Positions 10,636 through 18,138 of a stretch of DNA of 64,000 nucleotides are shown in pieces (position 1 is the stretch's first letter; every line of letters begins with the position of its first letter). The stretch lies in contig NZ_FNVD01000003.1 in NCBI RefSeq assembly GCF_900108275.1, forward strand, positions 186,001 to 250,000, given 5' to 3'. A model generated the notes under the pieces. The model saw nothing but the letters and a program-made list of their open reading frames with translations. It searched no databases and had not been told where the DNA came from. The position numbers and the translations under genes are program-made. The DNA comes from Jhaorihella thermophila. Its GTDB lineage: Bacteria > Pseudomonadota > Alphaproteobacteria > Rhodobacterales > Rhodobacteraceae.

Positions 10636-10720
10636 TTCATCTTGCCGAAAATACTCCGGGGGAGCGCGAGGGGGCAGCGCCCCCTCGCATCGGTCGGATT
10701 GGCCCTGCCAATCCGAAACC
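10636..10720 (+). repeat. Double-hairpin interspersed repeat, subfamily 1, copy A
   Basis: The repeat begins TTCATCTTGCCG, then AATACTCCGGGGG, then hairpin 1 (CGAGGGGGC-AGC-GCCCCCTCG, 10667-10687) and hairpin 2 (GGATTGG-CCCTG-CCAATCC, 10696-10714). It is almost identical to copy B at 28981-29063 and close to copy C at 56639-56717. It lies 90 bp after the argE stop, in the same orientation, between converging argE and rpsU. Confidence 0.85.
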
Positions 10721-10737
10721 CATCCGCGCTCGGAAAA

Positions 10738-10767
10738 CGACAAACCCCCGGGCAGGGCCACGGGGGT
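10738..10767 (-). terminator. Rho-independent terminator of rpsU
   Basis: Reading leftward after the rpsU stop, ACCCCCG-N10-CGGGGGT forms a 7-bp GC stem (10744-10750 with 10761-10767), followed by TTGTCGTTTTCC. Confidence 0.65.
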
Positions 10768-10809
10768 CGTCTGAATTCAAGTGCCAGAATCGGCTGCGAT
10801 TGGACTGCC

Positions 10810-11016
10810 TTACAGCAGACCTTCGCGCTGCGCCTTCTTCCGCGCCAGCTTGCGGGCGCGGCGGATCGCTTCAGCTTTTTCGCGCGCACGCTTTTCCGAC
10901 GGCTTCTCGTAATGCTGACGAAGCTTCATTTCACGGAAAACGCCTTCGCGCTGCAGCTTCTTCTTCAGGGCGCGAAGCGCCTGATCGACATTGTTGTCGC
11001 GAACACTGACCTGCAT
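10810..11016 (-). CDS. rpsU: 30S ribosomal protein S21
   Basis: A 68-residue basic protein starting [20 protein letters not shown], with the S21 signature [17 protein letters not shown] followed by Arg/Lys-rich helices. S21 binds the 30S platform near the 3' end of 16S rRNA and helps mRNA recruitment. AAGGTGG precedes the ATG. It appears monocistronic: a good sigma-70 promoter lies at 11070-11098 and a terminator at 10738-10767. Confidence 0.97.
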   Translation of the reverse strand: MQVSVRDNNVDQALRALKKKLQREGVFREMKLRQHYEKPSEKRAREKAEAIRRARKLARKKAQREGLL

Positions 11017-11069
11017 GTGGTTGTCACCACCTTTCTAAGTTGGAGTTGCATGGAAGTGCAGGAGACTGC

Positions 11070-11098
11070 TCTATAGCAAACCGGCGCAAATCTGTCCA
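11070..11098 (-). promoter_or_regulatory. Sigma-70 promoter of rpsU
   Basis: On the minus strand, TGGACA (11098-11093), a 17-bp spacer and TATAGA (11075-11070) each match consensus at five of six positions. The TATAGA ends about 54 bp before the rpsU ATG. Confidence 0.65.
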
Positions 11099-11113
11099 CC
11101 CCGCCGGACGAAC

Positions 11114-11368
11114 TCATCCGCTCGCCATTCCCGCCACCAGCGATCCAAAGGCGACCACATGGATCAGCATCAGCGCGCGGTCGTTCCACAAGACACCCAC
11201 CGCGAACCAACCCGCCACTCCGACCAGGAAAAGGTATATGTTCCAAGGGACAAGATCGAATCCCGTTGCCGCATAGCCCAGGATCTGGATCACGGAAGAC
11301 ACCCACTTGCCAGAAAGGACAGCCTGTCCCGGCTGAACCGTGGAAATGTCGTTGAACCGGTCGTGCAA
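11114..11368 (-). CDS. Small membrane protein, DUF6552-like
   Basis: The 84-residue frame carries KWVSSVIQILGYAATGF, NIYLFLVGVAGWFAVGVLW and ALMLIHVVAFGSLVAG, giving two or three hydrophobic helices. It resembles small Rhodobacterales membrane proteins I recall as DUF6552. The start is uncertain. In this frame the first codon is a TTG at 11368 with a poor ribosome site, while an ATG five bases upstream (11373) has a well-spaced GAGGA but reads a different frame that stops after about 27 codons. The gene may start at TTG or may carry an N-terminal frameshift. Function unknown. Confidence 0.65.
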   Translation of the reverse strand: MHDRFNDISTVQPGQAVLSGKWVSSVIQILGYAATGFDLVPWNIYLFLVGVAGWFAVGVLWNDRALMLIHVVAFGSLVAGMASG

Positions 11369-11549
11369 GTCATGATGGGGTCCTCGATTCGCTGCGTCAT
11401 TGCCGCAGCGATACCTCCACGCTCCGGCGGCGACGATGAAGAAGGCCTGCCACCCGACGATAGATGATCTACACCCTTGCCCAGCCCATCATTGCGTCCG
11501 GCCCCGGAATGGGCCAAACCCGATGCAGGAGAACAAGGGGAGACGGCAC

Positions 11550-12242
11550 ATGACCGCCACGGAAACGGTAGAGATCCGCGAAAGGCTGCTGGAGGCGGCG
11601 CTCACGCATGTGCCCTTCGACGGCTGGACCGAAACGACCTTTGACGCTGCCATCGCCGAGGCAGGCGTGGACGAAGCGCTGGCCCGCGCGTTGTTTCCGC
11701 GCGGCGCGGTCGATCTGGCGCTGGCTTATCACGCCCGTGGCGACCGCACGATGCTCCACCGCCTCACCGCCGCCGACCTCTCGGACATGCGCTTTCGCGA
11801 CCGGATCGCGGCTGCCGTTCGCTTTCGCCTGGAGGCCGAGCCCGACCGCGAAGTGGTCCGCCGCGGCGTCACCCTCTTTGCCCTGCCGCAATACGCCCCG
11901 GACGGCGCACGGGCGATCTGGAACACGGTGGACGCGATCTGGGCCGCGCTGGGCGATCCCTCGGAGGACGTGAACTGGTATACGAAACGCGCCACGCTCT
12001 CGGCGGTCTATTCCTCGACCCTGCTCTACTGGCTGGGCGACGAAAGCGATAACCACCAGGCGACGTGGGAGTTCCTCGACCGCCGCATCGACAACGTGAT
12101 GCAGTTCGAACAGATCAAGGCGAAGGTGCGGGAAAACCCGGCGCTGAAGCCGTTTCTGGCCCTGCCCGAGCGCTTGCTGGCCGGCATCCGCAAGCCGTCC
12201 AATCCGCGCGACGACCTGCCCGGCAGCCTGCGAACCCGATAA
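11550..12242 (+). CDS. COQ9 family ubiquinone biosynthesis protein
   Basis: The 230-residue product has the COQ9 layout: an N-terminal TetR-like helix-turn-helix region (ERLLEAALTHVPFDGWTETTFDAAIAEAGV) and a C-terminal domain with DVNWYTKRATLSAVYSSTLLYWLGDES and TWEFLDRRIDNVMQFEQ. COQ9 is a lipid-binding accessory factor that helps COQ7 hydroxylate demethoxy-ubiquinone; bacterial members are common in Rhodobacterales. The ATG at 11550 is chosen for GGGGAGA seven nt upstream; longer frames extend into non-coding sequence. It is followed 24 bp later by a quinone oxidoreductase gene in the same direction, a plausible functional link. Confidence 0.88.
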   Translation: MTATETVEIRERLLEAALTHVPFDGWTETTFDAAIAEAGVDEALARALFPRGAVDLALAYHARGDRTMLHRLTAADLSDMRFRDRIAAAVRFRLEAEPDREVVRRGVTLFALPQYAPDGARAIWNTVDAIWAALGDPSEDVNWYTKRATLSAVYSSTLLYWLGDESDNHQATWEFLDRRIDNVMQFEQIKAKVRENPALKPFLALPERLLAGIRKPSNPRDDLPGSLRTR

Positions 12243-12266
12243 CACGCCCCAGACAGCGAGACACCC

Positions 12267-13250
12267 ATGACCGACACCATGCGCGCCATCGAAATCAGTG
12301 AACCCGGCGGACCGGAGGTTCTGCGCGAAACCACCCGCACGCGCCCCAGACCCGGACAGGGGCAGGTGGTCATCAAGGTGGCCTGGGCCGGAGTGAACCG
12401 CCCCGACGCGCTGCAACGGGCGGGCGCCTATGCGCCGCCGCCGGGGGCCAGCGACCTGCCGGGGCTCGAGGCCGCGGGCGAGATCGCCGAAATCGGCCCC
12501 GGCGTCACCGAATGGAAGGTCGGCGATCAGGTCTGCGCCCTGCTGCCCGGCGGGGGATATGCCGAATATGTCGCCACGCCGGCGGCGCATTGTCTGCCGG
12601 TCCCGCGCGGCATGGGCCTGCGCGAGGCCGCCTGCCTGCCCGAGACATATTTCACCGTCTGGACCAACGTGTTCATGCGCGGCGGGCTGAGCGCCGGAGA
12701 ACGGTTCCTGGTCCACGGCGGCACCAGCGGCATCGGCACCACGGCGATCCAGCTGGCCCGCGAATTCGGCGCGCGGGTCTATGCCACCGCCGGATCGGAC
12801 GAGAAATGCGCCGTCTGCGCCGATCTGGGCGCGGAACGGGCGATCAACTACAAGACCGAAGATTTCGTCGAGGTGGTCAAGGCCGAAGGCGGCGCCGACT
12901 TGATCCTCGACATGGTGGGCGGCAGCTACCTGCCCCGCAATGTCAAGGCGCTGGCCAATGACGGGCGGCTGGTGCAGATCGCGTTCCTGACCGGACCGAA
13001 GGTCGAGTTGAACTTTGCCGAGGTGATGATGCGCCGGCTGACCATCACCGGCAGCACCCTGCGCCCGCAAAGCGATCTGGCCAAGGCGCGGATCGCCGAC
13101 GGTCTGCGCGAACATGTGTGGCCGCTTCTGGAGGCGGGCAAGGTGGCGCCGGTGATGGACAGCGAGTTCGCCCTGGCCGAGGCCGCAACGGCGCACGCCC
13201 GCCTGGAAAGCGCCGGGCATATCGGCAAGGTGGTGCTGAAGGTCGCCTGA
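12267..13250 (+). CDS. NAD(P)H-quinone oxidoreductase, PIG3-like MDR family
   Basis: The 327-residue protein is a zinc-free medium-chain dehydrogenase/reductase of the TP53I3 (PIG3) type. Residues beginning MRAIEISEPGGPEVLRE form the GroES-like domain, with VAWAGVNRPDALQRAGAYAPPPG and GLEAAGEI. The NADPH-binding Rossmann motif is HGGTSGIGTTAIQLA, followed by TAGSDEKCAVCADLGAERAINYK. It is expected to reduce quinones or enones with NADPH in the cytoplasm. It converges with the DUF2189 gene, leaving only 3 bp between the stop codons. A paralogue lies at 14326-15309. Confidence 0.9.
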   Translation: MTDTMRAIEISEPGGPEVLRETTRTRPRPGQGQVVIKVAWAGVNRPDALQRAGAYAPPPGASDLPGLEAAGEIAEIGPGVTEWKVGDQVCALLPGGGYAEYVATPAAHCLPVPRGMGLREAACLPETYFTVWTNVFMRGGLSAGERFLVHGGTSGIGTTAIQLAREFGARVYATAGSDEKCAVCADLGAERAINYKTEDFVEVVKAEGGADLILDMVGGSYLPRNVKALANDGRLVQIAFLTGPKVELNFAEVMMRRLTITGSTLRPQSDLAKARIADGLREHVWPLLEAGKVAPVMDSEFALAEAATAHARLESAGHIGKVVLKVA

Positions 13251-13253
13251 CGC

Positions 13254-14108
13254 TCAGGCCACGGCGCGGCGATAGAGATGCCTGGTCGCGTGGCCGAGGA
13301 TCGGCAGCACCACGATCAGCCCCACCAGCGCGGGCAAGGCGCCCAGAATCAGCCCGGCGGCCACGATCGCGCCCCAGGTCAGAACCACGCGCGGGTTCTG
13401 CCGGAACACGCGGATCGAGGTCGCAACCGCCACCGGAACGCCGACGGGCCGGTCCAGCAGCAGCGGAAAGCTCACCACGCTGATCGCCAGCGCGGTCAGG
13501 GCGAACAGGAACCCCACGCCAATGCCGATCACGATCATTTCCCACCCCGCGGGCGTGGTCAGAACCTCGCGGGCAAAGGCCGAAACGCTCTCGGGCGCGC
13601 CGGGTCCGAGCGTCAGTTCGTAGATCCATGCCGCCGCCAGGATCCACAGCAGGAACAGCACGGCAAGATAGATGCCCAGCACCAGCACCCCGCCAAACCG
13701 AGGTGAAGCGATCACGCTGAATGCCGTCAGCCAGTCGAGCTCTTCCCCCGCCTCGCGCCGGCGGCTGATTTCGTATAGCCCCACCGCCGCGACCGGACCA
13801 AGGATCGCGAAACCGGCGATCATCGGAAAGATCAGGGGCAGCAGATTCATGTGAAAGCCGGCCGCCACGAGGACCAGCCCGGCTAGAGGATAGATCAGCA
13901 CCGCGAATACCGCATCCGCCCGCGCCGCCGCGAAATCGGACGCGCCCGCGCGCAACGCCGCGATCAGGTCGTCCGTGGTGATCGTGCGCACCTTGGGCAT
14001 CGTCATGTCTTCGCTGCCGATGGCCGCCGCCGTGTCGGCCGCATGTTCGCCCAACCGTTCAAGGCGTTGGAGGCTCCATGAAATCGGGTTACCAATCGTC
14101 TTTGCCAT
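13254..14108 (-). CDS. DUF2189 family integral membrane protein
   Basis: The 284-residue protein has a polar N-terminus of about 65 residues and then a chain of about six hydrophobic segments, including AVFAVLIYPLAGLVLVAAGF, LIFPMIAGFAILGPVAAVGL and VLGIYLAVLFLLWILAAAW. The pattern with LYEISRRREAGEELDW matches DUF2189 membrane proteins, some of which are annotated as cytochrome c oxidase subunit I-like without experimental support. Function unknown. It lies between two quinone oxidoreductase paralogues but on the opposite strand, so it is not co-transcribed with them. Confidence 0.85.
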   Translation of the reverse strand: MAKTIGNPISWSLQRLERLGEHAADTAAAIGSEDMTMPKVRTITTDDLIAALRAGASDFAAARADAVFAVLIYPLAGLVLVAAGFHMNLLPLIFPMIAGFAILGPVAAVGLYEISRRREAGEELDWLTAFSVIASPRFGGVLVLGIYLAVLFLLWILAAAWIYELTLGPGAPESVSAFAREVLTTPAGWEMIVIGIGVGFLFALTALAISVVSFPLLLDRPVGVPVAVATSIRVFRQNPRVVLTWGAIVAAGLILGALPALVGLIVVLPILGHATRHLYRRAVA

Positions 14109-14325
14109 GTCCGGGTCTCCCTTGAGGTTACGCTGTCGCGCCCGGGGACTTGGTCTGGCCGTCGCGCTTCGGCGGTCGGACCGTCTCGTTTGCGCGTGGC
14201 TTCAGTCTAGCACCGTTTCGGCAAGCCGGCGTTCACGTCCACGGGACCGGGCCGTGAAAGTCGCGGATGGACAGCGCCGCGATTTCCGGCATGATCCGCA
14301 CGACCGCTTTTCACGGGAGGATACG

Positions 14326-15309
14326 ATGACCGACACGGCAAAAACGGTGGTGATCCACGAAACCGGCGGGCCGGAGGTTCTGAAGCTCGAGAACTGGCCG
14401 GTGGGCGACCCCGGCCCAGGCGAGGTGCGCATCCGTCACCAAGCCTGCGGGCTGAACTTCATCGACGTCTATCTGCGCACGGGGCTTTACCCGGTGGACC
14501 TGCCCAGCCCGATGGGGATGGAAGCCGCCGGCGTGATCGAGGCGGTGGGCGAAGGCGTCACCCATCTGAAACCGGGCGATCGGGCGGCCTATGCCTCGGC
14601 CAGACCCGGCGCCTATTCGCAGGCGCGGGTGCTGCCGGCCGCCCAGGTCTGCCCCCTGCCCGACGGAATCGACTTCGAAACCGGGGCGGCGATGATGCTC
14701 AAAGGGCTGACGGTCGAATATCTCTTTGACCGCACCACCCCGATCAAGCCCGGCGACACGGTGCTGTTCCACGCGGCCGCCGGCGGCGTCGGGCTGATTG
14801 CCTGCCAATGGGCGCGCTCCGAAGGCATCACCCTGATCGGCACCGCCGGAACGGACGAGAAATGCGCGCTGGCGCTCGAACACGGCGCGGCGCATTGCAT
14901 CAACTACCGCAAGGAAAACTTTGTCGAAAAGGTGCGCGAACTGACCGGCGGCAAGGGCGTGGCCGTGGTGATGGACTCCGTCGGCAAGGACACGTTCGAA
15001 GGCTCGCTGGACAGCCTCAAACCCCTGGGCATGATGATCTCCTTCGGCAATGCCTCCGGTCCCGTGCCGCCCTTCAGTCTGGCCACGCTGGCGCAGAAGG
15101 GGTCGCTCAAGATCACCCGGCCCACGCTGTTCACCCATATCGCCGATCAGGACGCCTGCCAGGCCATGGCCAGGCGGCTGTTCGACAAGGTGCTATCGGG
15201 CGATATCCGCATCCGCATCGATCAGCGTTTCCCGCTGGAGCAGGTGGCGGATGCCCACCGGGCGCTGGAGGCGCGCAAGACCACCGGAAGCACGATCCTG
15301 CTGCCCTGA
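14326..15309 (+). CDS. NADPH:quinone oxidoreductase (QorA-like)
   Basis: A 327-residue medium-chain dehydrogenase with the quinone oxidoreductase pattern: ACGLNFIDVYLRTGLYPVDLP, GMEAAGVIEAVGEGV, then the nucleotide-binding HAAAGGVGLIACQWA and GTAGTDEKCALALEHGA. No zinc-binding cysteines of alcohol dehydrogenases are present, as expected for QOR. The ATG at 14326 has GGGAGG five nt upstream; a frame open to 13975 is antisense to the DUF2189 gene and rejected. It has the same length as the paralogue at 12267-13250 but belongs to the crystallin/QorA branch rather than PIG3. It converges with the glycosyltransferase gene. Confidence 0.9.
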   Translation: MTDTAKTVVIHETGGPEVLKLENWPVGDPGPGEVRIRHQACGLNFIDVYLRTGLYPVDLPSPMGMEAAGVIEAVGEGVTHLKPGDRAAYASARPGAYSQARVLPAAQVCPLPDGIDFETGAAMMLKGLTVEYLFDRTTPIKPGDTVLFHAAAGGVGLIACQWARSEGITLIGTAGTDEKCALALEHGAAHCINYRKENFVEKVRELTGGKGVAVVMDSVGKDTFEGSLDSLKPLGMMISFGNASGPVPPFSLATLAQKGSLKITRPTLFTHIADQDACQAMARRLFDKVLSGDIRIRIDQRFPLEQVADAHRALEARKTTGSTILLP

Positions 15310-15315
15310 CGGGTC

Positions 15316-16065
15316 TCAGCGGTAGCGGCCCGCGTCGCGGGTCACGCCGCGATCGGGTCGGCCGGACCGGCGGATCAGCCAGCCCGCGCCCATGAGATCC
15401 GGGATGCCGACCAGCGCGCGGCCGATATTGCTGTATTTCGACCGGCCGCCTTCGCGGGCGCGGTGGGTGACGTCCACGGTGCAGACGTCCCAACCTTCGC
15501 GCAGGACCATCGCCGGCATGAAACGGTGGATGTGGTCAAAGAACGGCAGATCCAGATAAACCTCGCGCCGGAACGCCTTGAGCCCGCAGCCGGAATCGCG
15601 CACCCCGTCCTTGAGGATCGACGACCGCAGCCAGTTGGCAAAGCCCGACGCCCAGCGCCGCGCCAGCGTGTCCTTGCGGCCCGCGCGCTGTCCCTGCACG
15701 AGGCCAAGCCTTTCGGCGGCGGGCGAGGCGAAGGGCGTCAGAAGAACCGGAATCTGGTCGGGCGGGTTCTGGCCGTCGCCATCGAGCGTCACGATCAGAT
15801 TGCCGCGCGCTGCCTTGACCCCGCGCCGGACCGAACCCGATTGCCCGATGGACCTCTCGTTGCGCAACACGCGCAGCCCATCCAGATCCGCCACCAGCCG
15901 GGTCAGGATCGCGGGCATGCCATCCGTCGAGCCATCATCGACCACGATGATTTCGTGCCCCCGGCCCTTCAGCGCCGCGGCGATCCCGCGCACGAGCTCC
16001 TCGATCGCGGCTTCCTCGTCCTTTGCCGGGATCACGACGCTGATGAAATCCTGATGTTCAGCCAC
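15316..16065 (-). CDS. Glycosyltransferase family 2 (DPM1-like polyprenyl-phosphate sugar transferase)
   Basis: A 249-residue GT-A fold enzyme starting VAEHQDFISVVIPAKDEE from GTG at 16065, with AGGAG nine nt upstream and an 8-bp overlap with the preceding gene. Donor-binding motifs are VVDDGSTDGM and the DXD-type LDGDGQNPPD; GCGLKAFRREVY and the lipid-facing end follow. It has no C-terminal membrane anchor. Such enzymes load a sugar onto undecaprenyl phosphate. With the ArnT-like and LAB_N genes just upstream it forms a three-gene cassette resembling ArnC-ArnT systems for envelope glycolipid modification. Confidence 0.88.
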   Translation of the reverse strand: MAEHQDFISVVIPAKDEEAAIEELVRGIAAALKGRGHEIIVVDDGSTDGMPAILTRLVADLDGLRVLRNERSIGQSGSVRRGVKAARGNLIVTLDGDGQNPPDQIPVLLTPFASPAAERLGLVQGQRAGRKDTLARRWASGFANWLRSSILKDGVRDSGCGLKAFRREVYLDLPFFDHIHRFMPAMVLREGWDVCTVDVTHRAREGGRSKYSNIGRALVGIPDLMGAGWLIRRSGRPDRGVTRDAGRYR

Positions 16066-17644
16066 TGTCCGCCGCTCCTGCCAGCGCCTCGGCCGGCGCG
16101 TCTTCGACATACCAGATGCCATAGGTCTTGTTGCGGAAAATCGTAGTCTCGCGCGGCTCCCACGGAATGGTCGAGTGTCGCGGCTGCCCGACGATCACGC
16201 CCTTGGGATGCGCGCGGGCCCATTCCACCACCGCCTCCCGATCCGGCACCAGAGCCACGGGTCGTGTCAAACGACCGGAAAAGTTGAACTCGGCGTGGTA
16301 GAAGCTTTGGTTGATCGCGACACCGTCGGGCTCATGCGCGGCCATGATCGCGCCGATTTCGTGGGTGTCGTAGGTCTTGCGCGGATCGGTGGTGGCGATC
16401 AGGACATTGGCGAGCAGGATCATGCCGAGCCCCAAGGCCACGCCCCCCGTCAGGACCGGCAAACGCGCCACCACTGCGCACAAGGCGACGACCAGCCCGC
16501 CCCAAAGCCAGACCGCCCAGTCCGGCGAGAGGAACATTTGCGCGTCTTCCCGGCCGCCGACGCCCAGATTAGCGGCCACGACCCCGGCCACGACCAGCAG
16601 CGCCGGGACAACCGCCGGATTGAACCGCGGCCGCCCCGGATCGTCCGGCAGCACGCGCGCGATGAACAGCGCCGCCGCCGGCATCACCGGCAGCAGATAG
16701 TGCAGCTGCTTGGCGCTGATCAGTCCAAACAGCAGCCCGGATCCCAGCATCCAGGCCAAGGTGAACCGTGTGCCTTCGTCCAGCTTCGCCCGCAGCGCGC
16801 CACGCCAGACCGCGGGCATCCAGAACCAGGGAAACAACAGCGCCGGCAACATCGCCGGGTAGAACCACCATTCGCGCGCGTGGGCAAAGGAATTGGCCAT
16901 GCGGCCCACGCTCTGCCGCCAGAGAACGGCCTCGCGGTATTCCGACCCGCCCATGATCAATGCCGGCGCCAGCCAGAGGCCCACCAGGGCCAATGCCACC
17001 ACGAACGCCAGGCCGAACCCCGCCAGCACGGATCTGACCGGTGGCCGGTCCTCGCGCGCCAGCCAGAGCGGATACAACACCAATGCCGGCAGCAGGTGGA
17101 AAAAGATCACTGGACCCTTGGCATAGACGCCGAGCGCGAGTCCCCCGCCGTAAAGGGCCCACCAGCCGTAGCCGCCGCGCGTCAGAGCACGGAAGAGTCC
17201 GATCAGCCCGATCAGGGTCGATGTCGCCAACAACGTGTCGAACATCGTCGCCCCGCCATAAAGAGAGAACAGGCTGATCCCCGTCAGAACCATTGCCGCC
17301 CGGCGGGCGGTCCGTTCTTCGTCGGGCCAGATTTCGCGCGACAGGCGCGCCGACAGCAATATCGTCACGGCGCCGAAGAATGGGCCGACCAGACGCGCCG
17401 CGAATTCGCTGACGCCGGTCACGGCCCAGATCAGATTGATGAGCCAGAACAGCAGCGGCGGCTTGTGAGTGTAGAGGTCTCCGTTCTTGGTCGGGATGAA
17501 CCAGTCACCACTGAGGTGCATTTCCCATGCGACTTCGACATAGCGGGTTTCGTCGATCGGCATCAGCGGGCGCAGCAGGATGCCAACGATGGCGACGGCC
17601 GTGAAGGCCGCGACCGACGCCCATACCGGCCAGGCGCGGGTCAT
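16058..17644 (-). CDS. ArnT-like lipid glycosyltransferase (GT39/GT83)
   Basis: A 528-residue polytopic membrane enzyme. After the first helix the periplasmic loop carries DETRYVEVAWEMHLSGDW and YTHKPPLLFWL, the conserved region of ArnT-type GT83 transferases that move a sugar from a polyprenyl phosphate donor to lipid A or another envelope acceptor. About ten to twelve hydrophobic segments follow and a soluble C-terminal periplasmic part ends near GIWYVED. The start is the ATG at 17644, overlapping the LAB_N stop (ATGA). It presumably uses the donor made by the downstream GT2. The sugar and acceptor are not evident. Confidence 0.87.
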   Translation of the reverse strand: MTRAWPVWASVAAFTAVAIVGILLRPLMPIDETRYVEVAWEMHLSGDWFIPTKNGDLYTHKPPLLFWLINLIWAVTGVSEFAARLVGPFFGAVTILLSARLSREIWPDEERTARRAAMVLTGISLFSLYGGATMFDTLLATSTLIGLIGLFRALTRGGYGWWALYGGGLALGVYAKGPVIFFHLLPALVLYPLWLAREDRPPVRSVLAGFGLAFVVALALVGLWLAPALIMGGSEYREAVLWRQSVGRMANSFAHAREWWFYPAMLPALLFPWFWMPAVWRGALRAKLDEGTRFTLAWMLGSGLLFGLISAKQLHYLLPVMPAAALFIARVLPDDPGRPRFNPAVVPALLVVAGVVAANLGVGGREDAQMFLSPDWAVWLWGGLVVALCAVVARLPVLTGGVALGLGMILLANVLIATTDPRKTYDTHEIGAIMAAHEPDGVAINQSFYHAEFNFSGRLTRPVALVPDREAVVEWARAHPKGVIVGQPRHSTIPWEPRETTIFRNKTYGIWYVEDAPAEALAGAADSG

Positions 17645-17913
17645 TGGGCCACCTCGCGGCGCTTGCGGGCAATGAGGGTCAGGTTGCGGGCATAGACCAC
17701 CACACCAAAGGACTGACCAAGAATGAAGACCGGGTCCATGCGCCAGATCGCATAGCTCAGCAGCGTCAAGCCACCCAGGATCGACAGCCACCAAAAGGCG
17801 GTTGGCACGACGCTTTCCTTGCGCCGTTCGCTGACCAGCCACTGCACAAGAAATCGCGAGGTGAACATCGCCTGCCCCAGCAAGCCGATGGCAATCCAGA
17901 TGATTTCAGACAT
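17641..17913 (-). CDS. Lipid-A-disaccharide synthase N-terminal domain (LAB_N) protein
   Basis: A 90-residue membrane protein, MSEIIWIAIGLLGQAMF, followed by TSRFLVQWLVSERRKESVVPTAFWWLSILGG and a third helix. This is the stand-alone LAB_N domain often found next to ArnT-like and GT2 genes. AAAGGAG lies nine nt before the ATG at 17913; an upstream extension to 18066 is not supported. It heads the three-gene leftward cassette and overlaps the next gene by 4 bp. It probably participates in lipid carrier handling or flipping, but no activity is established by the sequence. Confidence 0.88.
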   Translation of the reverse strand: MSEIIWIAIGLLGQAMFTSRFLVQWLVSERRKESVVPTAFWWLSILGGLTLLSYAIWRMDPVFILGQSFGVVVYARNLTLIARKRREVAQ

Positions 17914-18138
17914 GCGGTGCACCGCTCCTTTCGTGAAACCGGCAACAAGGCAGGGCCAAAAGCCTTCGAAGCTGTTGGCCCGACAGCATTTCGAAGATCC
18001 GAGGTTCAGGTATTTTCCGGTCTTGACGTCTTTCGGCCGCTTATAACCGCGCCAGCAGCCTTTCAACCAGATTTTTTCGGGTGATCGGAAAGTCGCGCAT
18101 GATCCGTTCCAGACGACCGCGACAATGCACCCAGACGC

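Noticed and set aside
10546-10809. Repeat-containing gaps as candidate CRISPR arrays or insertion sequence ends
   Set aside because: Copies are single at each site, without regular spacers, transposase genes or terminal inverted repeats with target duplications.
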